The translations under genes and the position numbers were made by a program. A stretch of 64,000 nt of DNA. Source: Chaetoderma sp. LZ-2023a (taxonomy: Eukaryota > Mollusca > Caudofoveata > Chaetodermatida > Chaetodermatidae). The notes below the pieces were generated by a model. That model was not told where the DNA came from, did no database searches, and worked only from the letters and a program-made list of their open reading frames with translations. The stretch is from positions 30,990,855 to 31,054,854 of the forward strand of contig CM067363.1 in the NCBI GenBank assembly GCA_034401795.1, written 5' to 3'. Below, piece by piece: positions 1 through 9,184 of this stretch (position 1 is its first letter; each line of letters opens with the position of its first letter).

Positions 1-993
1 CTCACCAGGCTCATACAGGTACAGAACCAGAGCATCAGGTGGTAGGCACTCCTCTCCCTTGTTCGTTCCTCTAAAGCCGTGACCAGCAGTGTCTGATAGC
101 CTCGACTGGCTTCTTCCCGATTAGCCTGGTAACCTCGGTATTGGATCTCTCGACCACAGCAGGCAGCCCTCTCACCCATACCTTAGAACGTTCACTCGGT
201 GCGGCCATTTCCTGGGCGTATTGGTGTGGGAACAGTCTCTCTGCCAGTGTCCGATTCCACGGCTCAACGATAGCCTGGGCACGGTGATGCCCTGCCTCGC
301 CTCGCCTAACTGCCACACCATGTTTCCGCATGAGGGTTGCAGTCTCCCCTCTGAACTCCTTACCCTCATCCACCTGCAACAATTCTGGCCACTGGAGATT
401 TTCTGAAGCCTCGTAGACACCCTGGAATGCCTGGGCCACCTGGCCAGCTGACTTGTCAGTGAGCGGTACTGCAGCCTTGTACCTGCTGATGACATCGACG
501 ATGGTGAGGGCATACTTGTAGGTCTTACGACCAACCGAGTCGTGTGGAAGGAATAGAACATCTGCCTGGTGAACTCTGTTTGAGACAGTTTCATCGAAAT
601 GGGCAAGCCTGATGCGCCGTGGACGAGGTCTATATCTGCCACATCGCCTGGTGGCTGAACCACTTGTGAAGTTGTGGCCCTTGCGACGTGCAGCCTCGAG
701 TAGTTGAGTGGGCTCACGATAATATCCACCAGGCTGATAGTAGAGTTCCTCAAGAGACGGTTGATAAACTCCCGGATTTCATCACTGACGTCCACTCCCG
801 TCCTGTCACACACGGCCTGGATGAACTCTAAACAGACGAAAAGATGGCCGTCATTCATTCGACCATTACTGAAGACCTCCTCAAACACCTCCGTACACTG
901 GCGTCTAATCTCTCCTGGATCCTCACTGAACAGTAGTTTACCGACCAACCCTCGGAAGTTAAGGTACTTCACCAGGTCGTACAGAAAGGCCAT
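1..993 (-). pseudogene. INT: Polinton integrase (DDE, retroviral type), frameshifted and cut by the window edge
   Basis: Catalyses insertion of the element. The main frame is open from about 778 to 73. It contains an N-terminal YYQPGGYY block, then HQADVLFLP (first catalytic Asp), VDEGKEF (second Asp) and AQAIVEPWNRTLAE (Glu). I count 63 residues between the Asp residues and 34 between Asp and Glu, which fits the DD(35)E fold. The frame closes at a TAG at 71-73, but another frame at about 1-90 carries the family's LPPDALVLYLYEPGE block, so a frameshift lies near 85-100 and the gene continues past the edge. Upstream, an ATG at 993 opens about 80 sensible residues in a different frame that run into the integrase near 750. 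This is either an N-terminal extension with a second frameshift or a small separate gene. A TTTAAG/TATATAAGG module precedes that ATG. Confidence 0.85.
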
Positions 994-1016
994 CCTTATA
1001 TAGTACGGCTTAAATG
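994..1016 (-). promoter_or_regulatory. Candidate promoter of the integrase transcript
   Basis: On the minus strand TTTAAG, six bases, then TATATAAGG lead directly into the ATG at 993. The same layout precedes at least four other gene starts in this element (see 1452-1479, 5408-5431, 9564-9601, 10536-10556). Confidence 0.5.
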
Positions 1017-1451
1017 TTCAGCGGCCCAGATGGCCGCGAGTGCTATGGCAACGTACGGTAGCCAAGGGCCTGCGACTCCGAAGAACGTACCTACTCCTGA
1101 GGCGATGGCTGATATGGCTTCAGAAATCTTCTCCACCCCATGGAGAGCATTGTTGGCAATCTTGCGGACCATCTCGCCAGCCTTCGTTGTGAACAGAGCG
1201 ATCAGAGCCCCAACTACTGCCAGCGGACCGATAGAACCTTTTATGTAAGTGCGATAGATTCCTTTTGCTCTGTGTACTAGCCTGCGGGATTCAGGCGCGG
1301 TCTCCACTAAATCATCATACTCACCCGCGGTCTCCGCTACATCGTAGTCGTCTGCATCATAATCCTACCCATCATAGTCCTCCTCATCTATATCCTCGAC
1401 TGGATCTTCTTAAGCCTCTGGTTCATACATATCCGTCGCTGGGGGAGCCAT
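996..1451 (-). pseudogene. Small membrane protein of the Polinton, two nonsense codons
   Basis: Reading from the ATG at 1449-1451 the product has an acidic, Asp/Tyr-rich N-terminus, a basic stretch (RRLVHRAKGIYRTYIKG), then hydrophobic segments (GPLAVVGALIALF and FFGVAGPWLPYVAIALAAIWAA) that look like two membrane helices. In-frame stops interrupt it at 1410-1412 (TAA) and 1365-1367 (TAG). The hydrophobic part after 1307 is intact and ends at 996, just before the integrase start at 993. The start was chosen because it is the first ATG beside the divergent promoter at 1452-1479. The function is unknown; small membrane proteins are usual in virion-forming elements. The substitutions that create stops are hard to explain as sequencing error and argue for decay. 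Confidence 0.6.
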
Positions 1452-1479
1452 ATAGTAGCTTTAAACTGTAGTCTATAGC
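1452..1479. promoter_or_regulatory. Bidirectional promoter between divergent genes at 1451(-) and 1480(+)
   Basis: Only 28 bp separate two divergent ATGs. A central TTTAAAC (1460-1466) is followed on the plus side after 7 bases by TATAGC (1474-1479) directly before the ATG. On the minus side TTTAAAG is followed by CTACTATATGG, where the TATA-like run overlaps the minus-strand ATG. This is the same design as the cleaner palindromic copy at 9564-9601. Confidence 0.55.
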
Positions 1480-1889
1480 ATGGCATCCGCAATCTTGAAT
1501 GCGGGCGTGTTTGCCTTAGTGAACTGGGGACTCAGCTTTGCCGACAAGGCGGCAGAGGTCGAGCATGAGTGTCATAACCAGGCAATGGAGAAGCTGTCTA
1601 AGGAGAAGTTTGAGTACAGCAAAGCCCTCGAGCAGATGCGCCAGAGGGAGGCACGCCAACGCCAACTCCGAGCTCAGGCCAACAAGAGCCTCAAAGAGGC
1701 AGATGAGAGTCGCGATGAGTACAAGGCTGTAAAGATATCTGAGCCAACACTCGACTAGAAACATCGACAGGTCAGAAGACAGCAGAGCTTATAGTAGTGG
1801 TGGCAGCTGCAGCGGTGACGACAGGAGTCGTGCTCTACGCACGCTCAAGCGGAATACCTGGTGTGTTCGACACGCATACCGTAGCATAG
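1480..1889 (+). pseudogene. Coiled-coil protein with membrane helix, frameshifted
   Basis: The first frame (1480-1758) gives 92 residues. It has a short hydrophobic start (ILNAGVFALVNWGLSF) and then a highly charged Glu/Lys/Arg/Gln-rich stretch with heptad-like spacing, a probable coiled coil. About 18 bases before its TAG the downstream frame takes over near 1740. It encodes a hydrophobic segment (LIVVVAAAAVTTGVVLYA) and a short tail ending at TAG 1887-1889. A single-base indel therefore probably splits one gene. Polintons are known to carry coiled-coil proteins (PC1/PC2), and this may be one, but I cannot assign it. It is transcribed away from the gene at 996-1451 from the shared 28 bp promoter. 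Confidence 0.6.
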
Positions 1890-2106
1890 CCAAAGTAAAG
1901 TACCGTCACACCTAATGAGCGAGTCCCAGCTATGAGGTTTCCGACCTGCCATGTAGGTGGGGTTAGAATACACCTTCCATATCCTCTGCGTGTCGTAAGA
2001 GGCGACTAAAGGAGGTAAGGGTGTGGTAACCCTGATAGAAACCTCGAATGCTGAAGACGGAGGTTCCAGGCCGCACGGCGCACTTATAAACCATGGATCC
2101 ATGCAC
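1890..2106. other. Intergenic segment inside the Polinton, no gene recognised
   Basis: About 217 bp between a plus-strand and a minus-strand gene end. It is long for this compact element. It contains GCGTGTCGTAAGAGGCGACT (about 1987-2006), a motif I associate with dispersed repeats in several genomes, so it may be a small insertion. The minus-strand reading frame across it shows no protein-like features. Confidence 0.4.
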
Positions 2107-3335
2107 TTAACGCTTATGATCATGTCGATAGTCACTTACAGGACTGGCGGTATGATCAGCGAACGAAAAGAAGGTTTCCGATGTTGAAGCTGAACCGGTT
2201 GCACTGATTAGGTGGGATGTTCCTGCCCCGATGTGGTGACGGCCCTCGAGTGCCGACTCGAGGTCATCGCTTCCACTGGTTAGTCGCAGAAGTGCATATG
2301 ACTTAGTTTTCTGTCTGTAGAGTGGGCAGTCAGCCAGCTCGCGTACTTCACCAAGAACATTGGTCCCAGCAACCACAAGCTTGTCTAGCTTATCCACCTG
2401 CTGGATGGCTCCTCCCTTCTGAACCAGGACCGCAACAGCGACACAGTCCGATGCACCACGATGCAATGTCAGCTCTACCCATTGGTTAGCTGTGGCTTGG
2501 ACCTGCTGGTGTTCTCGCTCCACATGCACGATCCGCTGTTTGGAACCCGTTTGCTTCAGTTCCTGGTCATTCTCGTCATGCCAGACATGAAGTCTTGGAG
2601 CATTCATCGTCGCATCTGTGAGCTGCTCAGTGTACACCCGGAGGAACAGCCTATCCTGCATGGCAGCCGGATTCATGTGTGTGTTCTCGAGGAGGGTTAA
2701 GAGTGGAACCGCCACAGGCTTCTTGACACCTGCCCGTAGTTCGAATTCCGTGAACCCCTCATTGCACCCCATAGCGTAGTACCCCTTTCCCTTCGCATAG
2801 AAGGTTGGTCCATGAGCCAGCGGACCTAGGACTCGGTACTCATCGTTCACATAGGTGGTGTCCATGGTGCTGTTGCTCTGCACGATCTCCCACCTGTTCA
2901 GAACCTGCGGGAGCTTTACCGTCTGTTCTATTGGCTCTGAAGCTTGAACTTGAGTGTCATGCTCTTGATCTCGTGGATCTGTGCCGAGATTGCAAAGTCA
3001 ATGTACTTCCCAGCAGCGGACAATGCGTTCTCATCGTGTATACTGGGTCGAATGACCATCAGGCAGTCCTTCCGAGGATTAATGCGGTGCGATGTTGCAT
3101 GTTCAATGACCCCATCTGGATGTTGCACATACTGCAGCATGTTTAAGGTCTGGGTATATAGAGGGTTAAACGGCTGCCATGTTAGGTAAAGTTCTCCAGC
3201 AGATTGTCTATAGGCAGCAGGACAAGTCGGCACGACAGCCACTGTGACAGGGGCCGAGGACTGCTTCGTGACATCAACATTATCCACGAGCGAGCCAGTC
3301 ACACCTCCGTCTGATGCGGAGATACTGGCCGCCAT
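2107..3335 (-). pseudogene. Candidate Polinton capsid protein, split by one frameshift
   Basis: Two minus-strand frames (3335-2928 and 2883-2107) abut. The second frame can be read upstream to about 2940 without a stop, so one indel near 2935-2945 splits a protein of about 400 residues. The composition is beta-strand-like: alternating hydrophobic and polar residues, many Val, Thr and Gln, few helices, and a Ser/Thr-rich N-terminus. The length and the position beside the ATPase gene fit a jelly-roll capsid protein (PX or PY in Polinton nomenclature). I do not recognise a diagnostic motif, so the assignment is by context. A structure prediction giving one or two jelly rolls would confirm it. 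Its first 90 bases overlap a plus-strand gene. Confidence 0.45.
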
Positions 3336-3978
3336 AGGGGAAGGAGTGCCAGCTCATAGTACAAAAGAACTCCTGACTTGGATACTCTACCGGAAGTTTG
3401 ACAGCACTCAGGGCACGGCACTCAACCTACCTGTGGCCCCACCCAACAGTCCTGTGATTCTAGCTCTCCAAAAGGCGAGGGTCGACTCCAAAGATCTACT
3501 AACGGTCGGGAAGTGGGCTGCCATATTTAGCCTCCATAGCCAGGAAGAGGGAGATATGCTGGATAGCTTCCAGTCTGGAGCAAATAACTACTTCAGGGAG
3601 GTCAGTGCCGCTGCTGCGGAGAGCCATGACACCGGTCATGCAAAAGGTACTCAGGAGGAATTCACTGTTGGCCGCAAGGAGGCTGTTGAGCACATCTTCA
3701 ACAAAGAAGGGCGCAGGAGATTGGCCAGTGATCTGGCATTTCTAAAATTCCCAGATAACTACCAGGACTACCTCATCAAATCCGGTCGCAAGTCAGATGC
3801 TCATCACGCATGGACAAAGTGGATCTTCCGTGAGAAGTTCCAGAAGAAGAGAGTCTACCATCTGACCCTCAGTGGAGAGTTTAAGCGACAGGCTTCTGAC
3901 GAAGTTCCTCAAGCTTCTGACGAAGTTTCTCAAGCATCTGATGAAATAGCCGAGAACACGAAGCCTTGCGATGAATGA
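3244..3978 (+). CDS. Polinton protein of unknown function with C-terminal QASDE repeats
   Basis: An uninterrupted frame of 244 codons that looks protein-like (WILYRKFD, VGKWAAIFSLHSQEEGD, HHAWTKWIFREKFQKKRVY). It is predominantly helical and mixed-charge, ending in three diverged copies of QASDEV (about 3893-3945). The first ATG inside the frame is far in, at EEGDM; earlier starts would be GTG at 3244 or a lost ATG near 3334, where the sequence is GCCATAGGG. The first ~90 bases are antisense to the candidate capsid gene and may not be translated. It converges on the ATPase gene with 30 bp between the ends. This is one of few intact frames in the element. Confidence 0.6.
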   Translation: MTGAEDCFVTSTLSTSEPVTPPSDAEILAAIGEGVPAHSTKELLTWILYRKFDSTQGTALNLPVAPPNSPVILALQKARVDSKDLLTVGKWAAIFSLHSQEEGDMLDSFQSGANNYFREVSAAAAESHDTGHAKGTQEEFTVGRKEAVEHIFNKEGRRRLASDLAFLKFPDNYQDYLIKSGRKSDAHHAWTKWIFREKFQKKRVYHLTLSGEFKRQASDEVPQASDEVSQASDEIAENTKPCDE

Positions 3979-4008
3979 AAAAACAGTTGCTGCAGCTGCG
4001 ACAGTCTG

Positions 4009-4669
4009 TCAGCGATGACGCGTAGAGCAGGCTAGTTTCCTGGCTGGATTCAGCTTGTAGGTGAAGGTCTGTGCCTTTTCCAGAGATGGCTTGAAGTGTG
4101 ACAGCTCACCTGTCTCCTTGTTGCTGAAGATGAAGCGGTACAGCTCAGCTGCCCTCTGTACACCTGCGATAAAGTCCCCTTTGGTCTCCTTGAGGGTTAG
4201 GCTGTCGTATATGGTCTCGAGCAGGGCATGTCCACACTTGGAGCTGAAGTATAGCAACGGGGAATTGTGGCGGATGTCTGGTGAGATCCCGCGGGTGTAC
4301 TTGAAAGAGGATGAAGACAGTTATCTTTGTGTGCCAGATGCACATGGTGATGTTGCCGAGGTAGGTGACTGTCTTCTGGGCCATTGCAGGGTCATCGATA
4401 ACTAGAACAAGTGGTTCTGTCAGTCGGGCTGCCAGCAGCTTCTCCATCAATGCTTGCAGGTTCTGCGTCTTGGTGATTGGGCCATTGTACCATTGATCAT
4501 TATGGTCAACCGCCTCGTCGGCGGAGTCATACACCAGAAGGATGTATTGAGAGTGTATATGTTCGGCCAGGAGAGCCCGCAGCAAGATGTTTTTCCCGTG
4601 TCCTGACGGGGCAATGATCAGCACCACCTGGCAAGCATCGGCCGGCCTACTGTCGAATGGTACAGACAT
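4009..4669 (-). pseudogene. ATP: FtsK/HerA (A32-like) genome-packaging ATPase, frameshifted
   Basis: Packages element DNA into capsids in Polinton-like viruses. After a short N-terminus the protein shows a Walker A loop, APSGHGKN (residues about 20-27), and a Walker B strand, LVLVIDDP (about 87-94). The frame from 4669 stays sensible to about 4310 and then becomes Pro/Gln-rich. The remaining C-terminal part (LLYFSSKCGHALLETIYDSL to STRHR) lies in another frame ending at 4009, so one indel near 4305-4325 breaks it. Length (~215 aa) fits the family. Its ATG lies inside the end of the upstream gene (overlap 4647-4669). Confidence 0.8.
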
Positions 4670-4909
4670 GCGTGCGGAGGATGGTTAGCACTTGGTCGGT
4701 GGTAGCCTCGTCTATATCTGGGAGACTAAACGGCAGTACTTCCTGCACCAGCCCTTTCGCCTGCAGAGCGGGGAGTCCTGCACCTCCGGCGGATACGAAG
4801 GATGCGATGGAGGCATCAAGCATGAAATCCCAGCAGCAGCTGAGAAGATAGCGTAGAGGGCCTGTGTCAACACCCACAGTATCTGTATGATACATGCCCG
4901 GGAAGCCAT
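4647..4909 (-). pseudogene. Small membrane protein upstream of the ATPase, frameshifted
   Basis: An ATG at 4909 follows the previous gene's stop by two bases. It opens a hydrophobic N-terminus (CIIQILWVLTQALYAIFSAAAG), a likely membrane helix. After that the frame turns Pro/Ser-rich, while the neighbouring frame (to 4647) gives FMLDASIASFVSAGGAGLPALQ and an acidic tail. A single indel near 4830-4890 therefore splits one ~85-residue protein. The end overlaps the ATPase start by 22 bases. Function unknown. Confidence 0.5.
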
Positions 4910-4911
4910 GA

Positions 4912-5407
4912 CTATCCTGTAGTCTTAAACGACAAACCAGTTTTCTTCTTCACCTCTGGTAGCTGGAGGATGGCGGTAGCACCTTTTTTGCCATCGACAG
5001 TGATATTGCTCAGGCCGATGGTGCCTATCCTGAGATTCTCTCCATCCTGTTGAAATGAGCTCTGTGGTTTCAGGAGATCCTTAACCAGGTCTTGTGCATA
5101 GGACTCAGCCATAACCTTGATGGCACCAGCCTCATCGACTCCGAGCATACCTCGCACCGTTGCCCTGTCTTTGATGCCCATCCCCTTGTATACAGTCTTG
5201 GCCTTGTTAATGGCCGATTGTCCTACTGTATCAGTGTTCCAGATGAGATCTCGGGCTGGGATGGTACCGCGGATCTGCCGCGGGTCTCCCTTCTCATCGA
5301 AGTCTAGGAAGGAGATAGGGGCAACAGTGTCCTCTGATGCGTGCCTCGCATAAGTGAGCAAGATCGCCTAGCTATTTGCTTTCTAGGTCTGGGAGTAACA
5401 GAGTCAT
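4912..5407 (-). pseudogene. Polinton protein of unknown function, start region disrupted
   Basis: The main frame (5361-4912, about 149 codons) is soluble and mixed-charge, with SAINKAKTVYKGMGIKDRAT and a Lys-rich end (QLPEVKKKTGLSFKTTG). No ATG begins it. The nearest promoter-linked ATG is at 5407, which reads MTLLLPDLESK and then stops, so the first ~45 bases are in other frames and the gene looks broken near its start. Function unknown. It is followed after two bases by the membrane-protein gene ending at 4647. Confidence 0.55.
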
Positions 5408-5431
5408 AGTGCTATATACACGGCCTAAACC
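5408..5431 (-). promoter_or_regulatory. Candidate promoter for gene starting at 5407(-)
   Basis: Minus-strand TTTAGG followed by TATATAGC three bases before the ATG at 5407, similar to the module at 994-1016 and 10536-10556. Confidence 0.45.
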
Positions 5432-5433
5432 CA

Positions 5434-5658
5434 CTAGTCATACCCCCAGTGAAATAGTTGGGCATAGGAGGACCACGCCGTCGGCCAAGGGAATAGGTAG
5501 CAGTGCTCAGGGTACTGGCCCTCCTTGCAGGGGCATGCCTTGTGGGCGGTCCACCATTCCAGGGCATTGGTGATCCTCAGTCCACGTGCTCGACTATGGG
5601 CTACACACCACCATCCGGCATGCCATGCCTCATATGCTACAGGGGTCTCGTGATCCAT
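5434..5658 (-). CDS. Small Trp/Cys-rich protein
   Basis: An intact 74-codon frame with an ATG start. It is notable for eight Trp residues and five Cys (AGWWCVAHS, ALEWWTAHKACPCKEGQYPE, HCYLFPWP). The clustered Cys and His could bind zinc or form disulfides, but no known domain is recognised. It lies 19 bp downstream of the stop of the gene at 5678-6077 and 26 bp upstream of the ATG at 5407, which suits an operon-like row of minus-strand genes. It could be chance coding, but the spacing argues for a gene. Confidence 0.45.
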   Translation of the reverse strand: MDHETPVAYEAWHAGWWCVAHSRARGLRITNALEWWTAHKACPCKEGQYPEHCYLFPWPTAWSSYAQLFHWGYD

Positions 5659-5677
5659 CTCTCACTATTCAGAGGGG

Positions 5678-6077
5678 TTAAACGTAGGCGACGATGATCT
5701 CAGCCAATGCACTCGTTGCTAGCCCTAGAACCGCGGCCTCCATTAGTGTAACACGTTCACCTATGATCTTGGCAGCAACAGTGTAGGCAGCACCACTGAG
5801 GGCGATCTTTGGGATGGGGTGAGTTATTCCGAGACAATGCCCAGCCACCCCACTCACCACTGTAGCGAGGACAGCAGCAGTGGCGGTAGGAAGAAACTCA
5901 TTTCCCCGTCATCTTCACCACGGCCACATTCGCCGCCACGTTACTGGCGACATGGACTGCCAGAGGTTTTGCTTTGGTCAGTAACTTCTGTGCCTTGGTT
6001 CGCAGCACGTTCTCCACCTTCTGAAAACTCGCCTGGCTCTCGGGCAGTTGCTTCACGATCTGTACCGTTGACGTCAT
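5678..6077 (-). pseudogene. Membrane protein, frameshifted at a G run
   Basis: An ATG at 6077 opens a 59-codon frame with a Lys-containing amphipathic stretch (SQASFQKVENVLRTKAQKLL) that stops at 5898. Immediately before that stop, around a GGGGAAA run, the next frame continues as a strongly hydrophobic protein (TAAVLATVVSGVAG, IALSGAAYTVAAKI, EAAVLGLATSALAEIIVAYV), suggesting three membrane helices, ending at 5678. The overlap and homopolymer suggest one protein of about 130 residues broken by a one-base slip. Function unknown; virion membrane proteins of this kind are common in the lineage. Confidence 0.55.
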
Positions 6078-6218
6078 TGTTTAAGCACTGAGTATACAAC
6101 GCTGTTAAATGTCTGCGTCCCCTGTCAAGAGATCTAATAAGATCTTCCCAGTCTGCATCTGCCAGGTGGCTGGGTTGGTACTCAGAAATATTCATCTCTC
6201 TATTGAGACATCTTAAAC

Positions 6219-6672
6219 ATGTCTGTGTTCGCTCTATGCGAGAAGTACTACGAGGTCTTCCGGAGGGAGTTGAAGGACGACAAGAAGACACCAGATGAGC
6301 TCGCTCAGCTCTCCGGTGCTGAGCTGACAGAGGAGCTGACAGCTGTGAAGCTCTATCTAGGATTTGGTAAGCGGCCTCCTCGAATACCTTAACATGGGTG
6401 GGAGTATCGTCGAGCAGCTCCTGCGAGCTAAAGGTTTCTACAAGGATCGGGAGTATCTGTCAGATGTGTTCCAGCAGTTGCAGACATCCATGGCCTCACC
6501 TGACTCAGAGCTGAACAAGGCTCTGCGATACTACAAGCTGGAAAAAGAATGCGCTGTGGAACCATCCAGCCCTTGCATGTGCATGTTGGCAGCTTGTATA
6601 GGGGCTATAGGGCAGGACAAGCTGGTTCAGTGTCTCACCGTGATCCCCACTGCTAGTGTAGAGTCAGGATAG
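6219..6672 (+). pseudogene. Plus-strand Polinton gene of unknown function, one frameshift
   Basis: An ATG at 6219 opens 57 codons (MSVFALCEKYYEVFRRELK..., acidic and helical) that end at 6392. The frame from 6364 continues with LLEYLNMGGSIVEQLLRAKGF and a Cys-rich end (CMCMLAACIGAIG), stopping at 6672. A one-base indel near 6360 separates the halves, which together give about 150 mostly helical residues. The stop lies two bases before the convergent stop of the next minus-strand gene. No family is recognised. Confidence 0.55.
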
Positions 6673-6674
6673 TC

Positions 6675-7965
6675 TTATAGCTGATTTGCTGGCGGCGGAG
6701 TAGGCTGATCCCGAGCACCACGATAGCAAGGCCTGACAACACTCATAGAGCTATCACGGGAAGCGGTGTCGTGTCGACTGGCTGCAGTGTCGGGGTCGAA
6801 GCTGCCATGGGAAGGGTCTTGTCGACTGCCTACATTGTCAGGGTCGGAACGACTGTATGGCCTGTACCACGCGTAGGTGCGTTGATAGCAGTGTTGAAGC
6901 CAAAGTGGACACCAGGGGGAACTCCCCTCGACTATCATGTTGTTATAGCCCCTGACTTGGAGGTCTCGATGTTCACGATCACGTTGCTTGGAATCAACCG
7001 TAGGTGTGGTGAAATAGCAAAGTCAAGTGGAACTTAGCAATAAGACTACTGGGGTCTGCCACGATGATCATATCCTCAACGAGACTGATGAACATGGGCT
7101 GGACCTCTGCTCTGTTGACACCATCTATGGAATGACGCAGCTTGGTCTGTGCTGTAAGGAGGCAGTAGCACAGTGCTTCCAGGGACTGGTTGATCCGAAC
7201 GATCCCTGCTGGTGTGAGGCCTGAGGTGGTGTGTGGGACAAAGTACATCCACACATCTGGATAGTCCTGCCGCAAGCCAGTGATGTGCATATTTTGCTTT
7301 GCACCAGTGCTCCAGGGTCGGAGTCTGGATTGAATGAGAATGTCGGTCTTCCGGCGGCTTACTCATCGGGGTGTTCGATAGGGGAATCCTGAGAAGTCAT
7401 GTCTCGGGTCACCGTACATAACCCCTAGGCCGCTGTTGTCACCACCATGCCACCGATAGTCTGGGTGAGTGCTGAACTCTCTCTGTAGTCTGCTGGCCGC
7501 CAAGACGCTATGACTGTTGAGCTGTGGGTCGAAGTCGTTTGTATCAGGAAGGCTTGCACCCAGCTCATGGAGGATTTGTCGCACCGTGAAGTACACGTGG
7601 AATCTGAGACAGCTGGCGATGAGCACAGCTTCAGGAGTACCAGAATAGGAGTAAAGCAGGGTGGAACTTACTCCACATCCTACCGTGGCACACCACACAG
7701 CAAAGTTCAGCTGATGATTCCAGTATGAGAGGCTTGGAGCAGCCATCCAAGTATGAGCTTGCTTCGCATCCTTCATAGTGATGGGGTGGTTGGTCAGTGG
7801 TCGTGGGTTGATGGAGAAGCTGGTTCGGGACCATCCATCCACTGTGATGGAGAACGGTGTTAGCTCTGGTATATCATCCAGTAGACCTCTCAGGCCAGTC
7901 AAGGGTGTACCCAGGAGGGACGGTTGGCTCCGGATGTCGTGAGGTTCAGTGAGAAGGCCATCCAT
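6675..7965 (-). pseudogene. Conserved Polinton protein (PX-like, possible virion component), multiple frameshifts
   Basis: The ATG at 7965 (minus-strand TTTAAG lies upstream) opens a frame containing YWNHQLNFAVWCATVGCGVS, LRFHVYFTVRQILHELGASL and DNSGLGVMYGDPRHDF. These blocks resemble, from memory, a protein widespread in invertebrate Polintons. The continuation after 7363 is in another frame (VWMYFVPHTTSGLTPAGIVR and RINQSLEALCYCLL, 7290-6994). A further shift near 7000 leads to a GYNNMIVEG segment and an end at 6675. At least two indels therefore break a protein of about 430 residues. I am unsure whether this family is the minor capsid protein or another virion protein. It forms the first large gene of the leftward row after 8044. 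Confidence 0.6.
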
Positions 7966-8043
7966 GCTGGTGTTCTTAAAGCTACAGTACAGGCAGCACA
8001 CTATTTGTAGTCATCTTGACTCCATAGACCGGCGGGGTGCCCT

Positions 8044-8661
8044 CACCGTAACATCTCGTTTTGTAGCTCCTCCATATCAACCCACCCGCTGGAGCCTTTG
8101 AGGTATTGCTGTCGCACTTTAGGTTTCTCAGTGCGGTACAGGGCTTGGACCTTCAATATATGGTGGTACTCTTCATCCTCGAGAGTTTGCTAAGACTCGT
8201 CGATAGTCCATAGCATATTTTGTGCCAGTGTCACGTACTTAGCATGCTTCTCCAGCCTCCTTGTGATCTGCCGCTGCCCCACCCCCAAGCCTGTGGCCAA
8301 GACAGCAGCGGCTAGTGTCACGCCACCCAGTGGGATGGCAACGAGGGCACCCACCCCTGTAGCGAGTGGCCACAGCTGCCACACCCGCACTGGCTCCGAT
8401 CATACCCGCAGCAGTGGTTGTATGCGCGAGCACATTGTATGCTGTCTTATATCGCCTGTGCGTTCTGCTGTACTTTTCTGCCTCATGGACGAGATTCTGC
8501 CTGATGGTATCTATCTGCTGGAGTCTCCAGCCGTGGATGGTACCACCCTCATCAGCAGTCAGGGAGGGGTATAGTTCTGGTTGCTTCTGCCACTCTGATT
8601 TTGCCATAGTATATCTGGAGACATAAACTGGCATCACCTGCAGAATCCGCTCATGAGTCAT
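8044..8661 (-). pseudogene. Conserved Polinton membrane protein, frameshift and in-frame stop
   Basis: An ATG at 8661 opens a soluble part with SEWQKQPELYPSL, IRQNLVHEAEKYSRTHRRYK and a small-residue helix (TTAAGMIGASAGVAAVAT). The frame then shifts near 8380 to GVGALVAIPLGGVTLAAAVL, followed by RRLEKHAKYVTLAQNML. A TAG at 8190-8192 interrupts, after which about 48 sensible codons (RTEKPKVRQQYLKGSS) run to TGA at 8044. The glycine-rich hairpin helix followed by KHxK..LA is a pattern I recall in a widespread Polinton-associated protein. Function unknown. The start overlaps the end of the upstream gene (8651) by 11 bases. Confidence 0.6.
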
Positions 8662-9184
8662 AAGGGTTCATTTTGGAGAGCCCGGCGAACCGTACCAGCT
8701 TGCGGGTGTAGAGACAGACGTCTCTTAGACAGTGGTCATCCAGCACTATGTCGGGTGCCAGTAGCTTTCCGAGACGTGACATCTGGAACTTCACCTTATC
8801 ACCAAGATAGTAGGTCCGCCGCTGGAGGGCTTTCTTGGTCTTACACTTCTGCGCCATCTCCTCTTCCCACTGTATGACCTCTGGCTCATCCTCGTCTGTA
8901 AAGACATCTGGCTCATTGTCGTACGTGAAGCCATCTGGCTCATCGCCATCTGTCAAGACTCCTGCATCCCGCTTACTCTTCTTCAGGAGGTCCTGCCAGT
9001 ATTTGGAAGCTTCACTGTCCCTTCGCCTCCTTGCAATGCTCACGTTCTGTTGATACCGGCTCTCCCGCTGTATTCGCTCTCCTTGTTGCAGTGTGAGCAT
9101 CTGTTCGTTTTGTGCAGGGGTCATGAAGGGGCAACCCTCTTTCATCATCTCGGCAAAGGTCAGATATTCCTGGTATGATATCAT
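8651..9184 (-). CDS. Polinton protein with acidic repeat region
   Basis: An intact 177-codon frame. The N-terminal third is Gln/Arg-rich and helical. The middle holds diverged acidic repeats (DGDEPDGFTYDNEPDVFTDE, about residues 77-97), and the C-terminal third is basic (KKALQRRTYYLGDKVKFQMS). Its ATG overlaps the previous gene's TGA as ATGA (9181-9184), and its end overlaps the next start by 11 bases, typical of dense viral gene rows. Function unknown; the acidic and basic halves could suit a scaffold or core protein, which is speculation. Confidence 0.65.
   Translation of the reverse strand: MISYQEYLTFAEMMKEGCPFMTPAQNEQMLTLQQGERIQRESRYQQNVSIARRRRDSEASKYWQDLLKKSKRDAGVLTDGDEPDGFTYDNEPDVFTDEDEPEVIQWEEEMAQKCKTKKALQRRTYYLGDKVKFQMSRLGKLLAPDIVLDDHCLRDVCLYTRKLVRFAGLSKMNPYDS

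Noticed and set aside
172..740. Continuation of the 993(-) frame across the integrase
   Set aside because: The integrase motifs, including the catalytic triad, lie in another frame over the same bases.
1845..2135. Minus-strand frame of 96 codons
   Set aside because: Spans the gap between genes and overlaps the capsid gene end; no protein-like pattern.
7076..7366. Minus-strand frame with TPTLEHWCKAKYAHHW
   Set aside because: The overlapping frame with VFVP/SGLTPAGIVRINQ-type blocks fits the conserved Polinton protein better; this one is a shadow.
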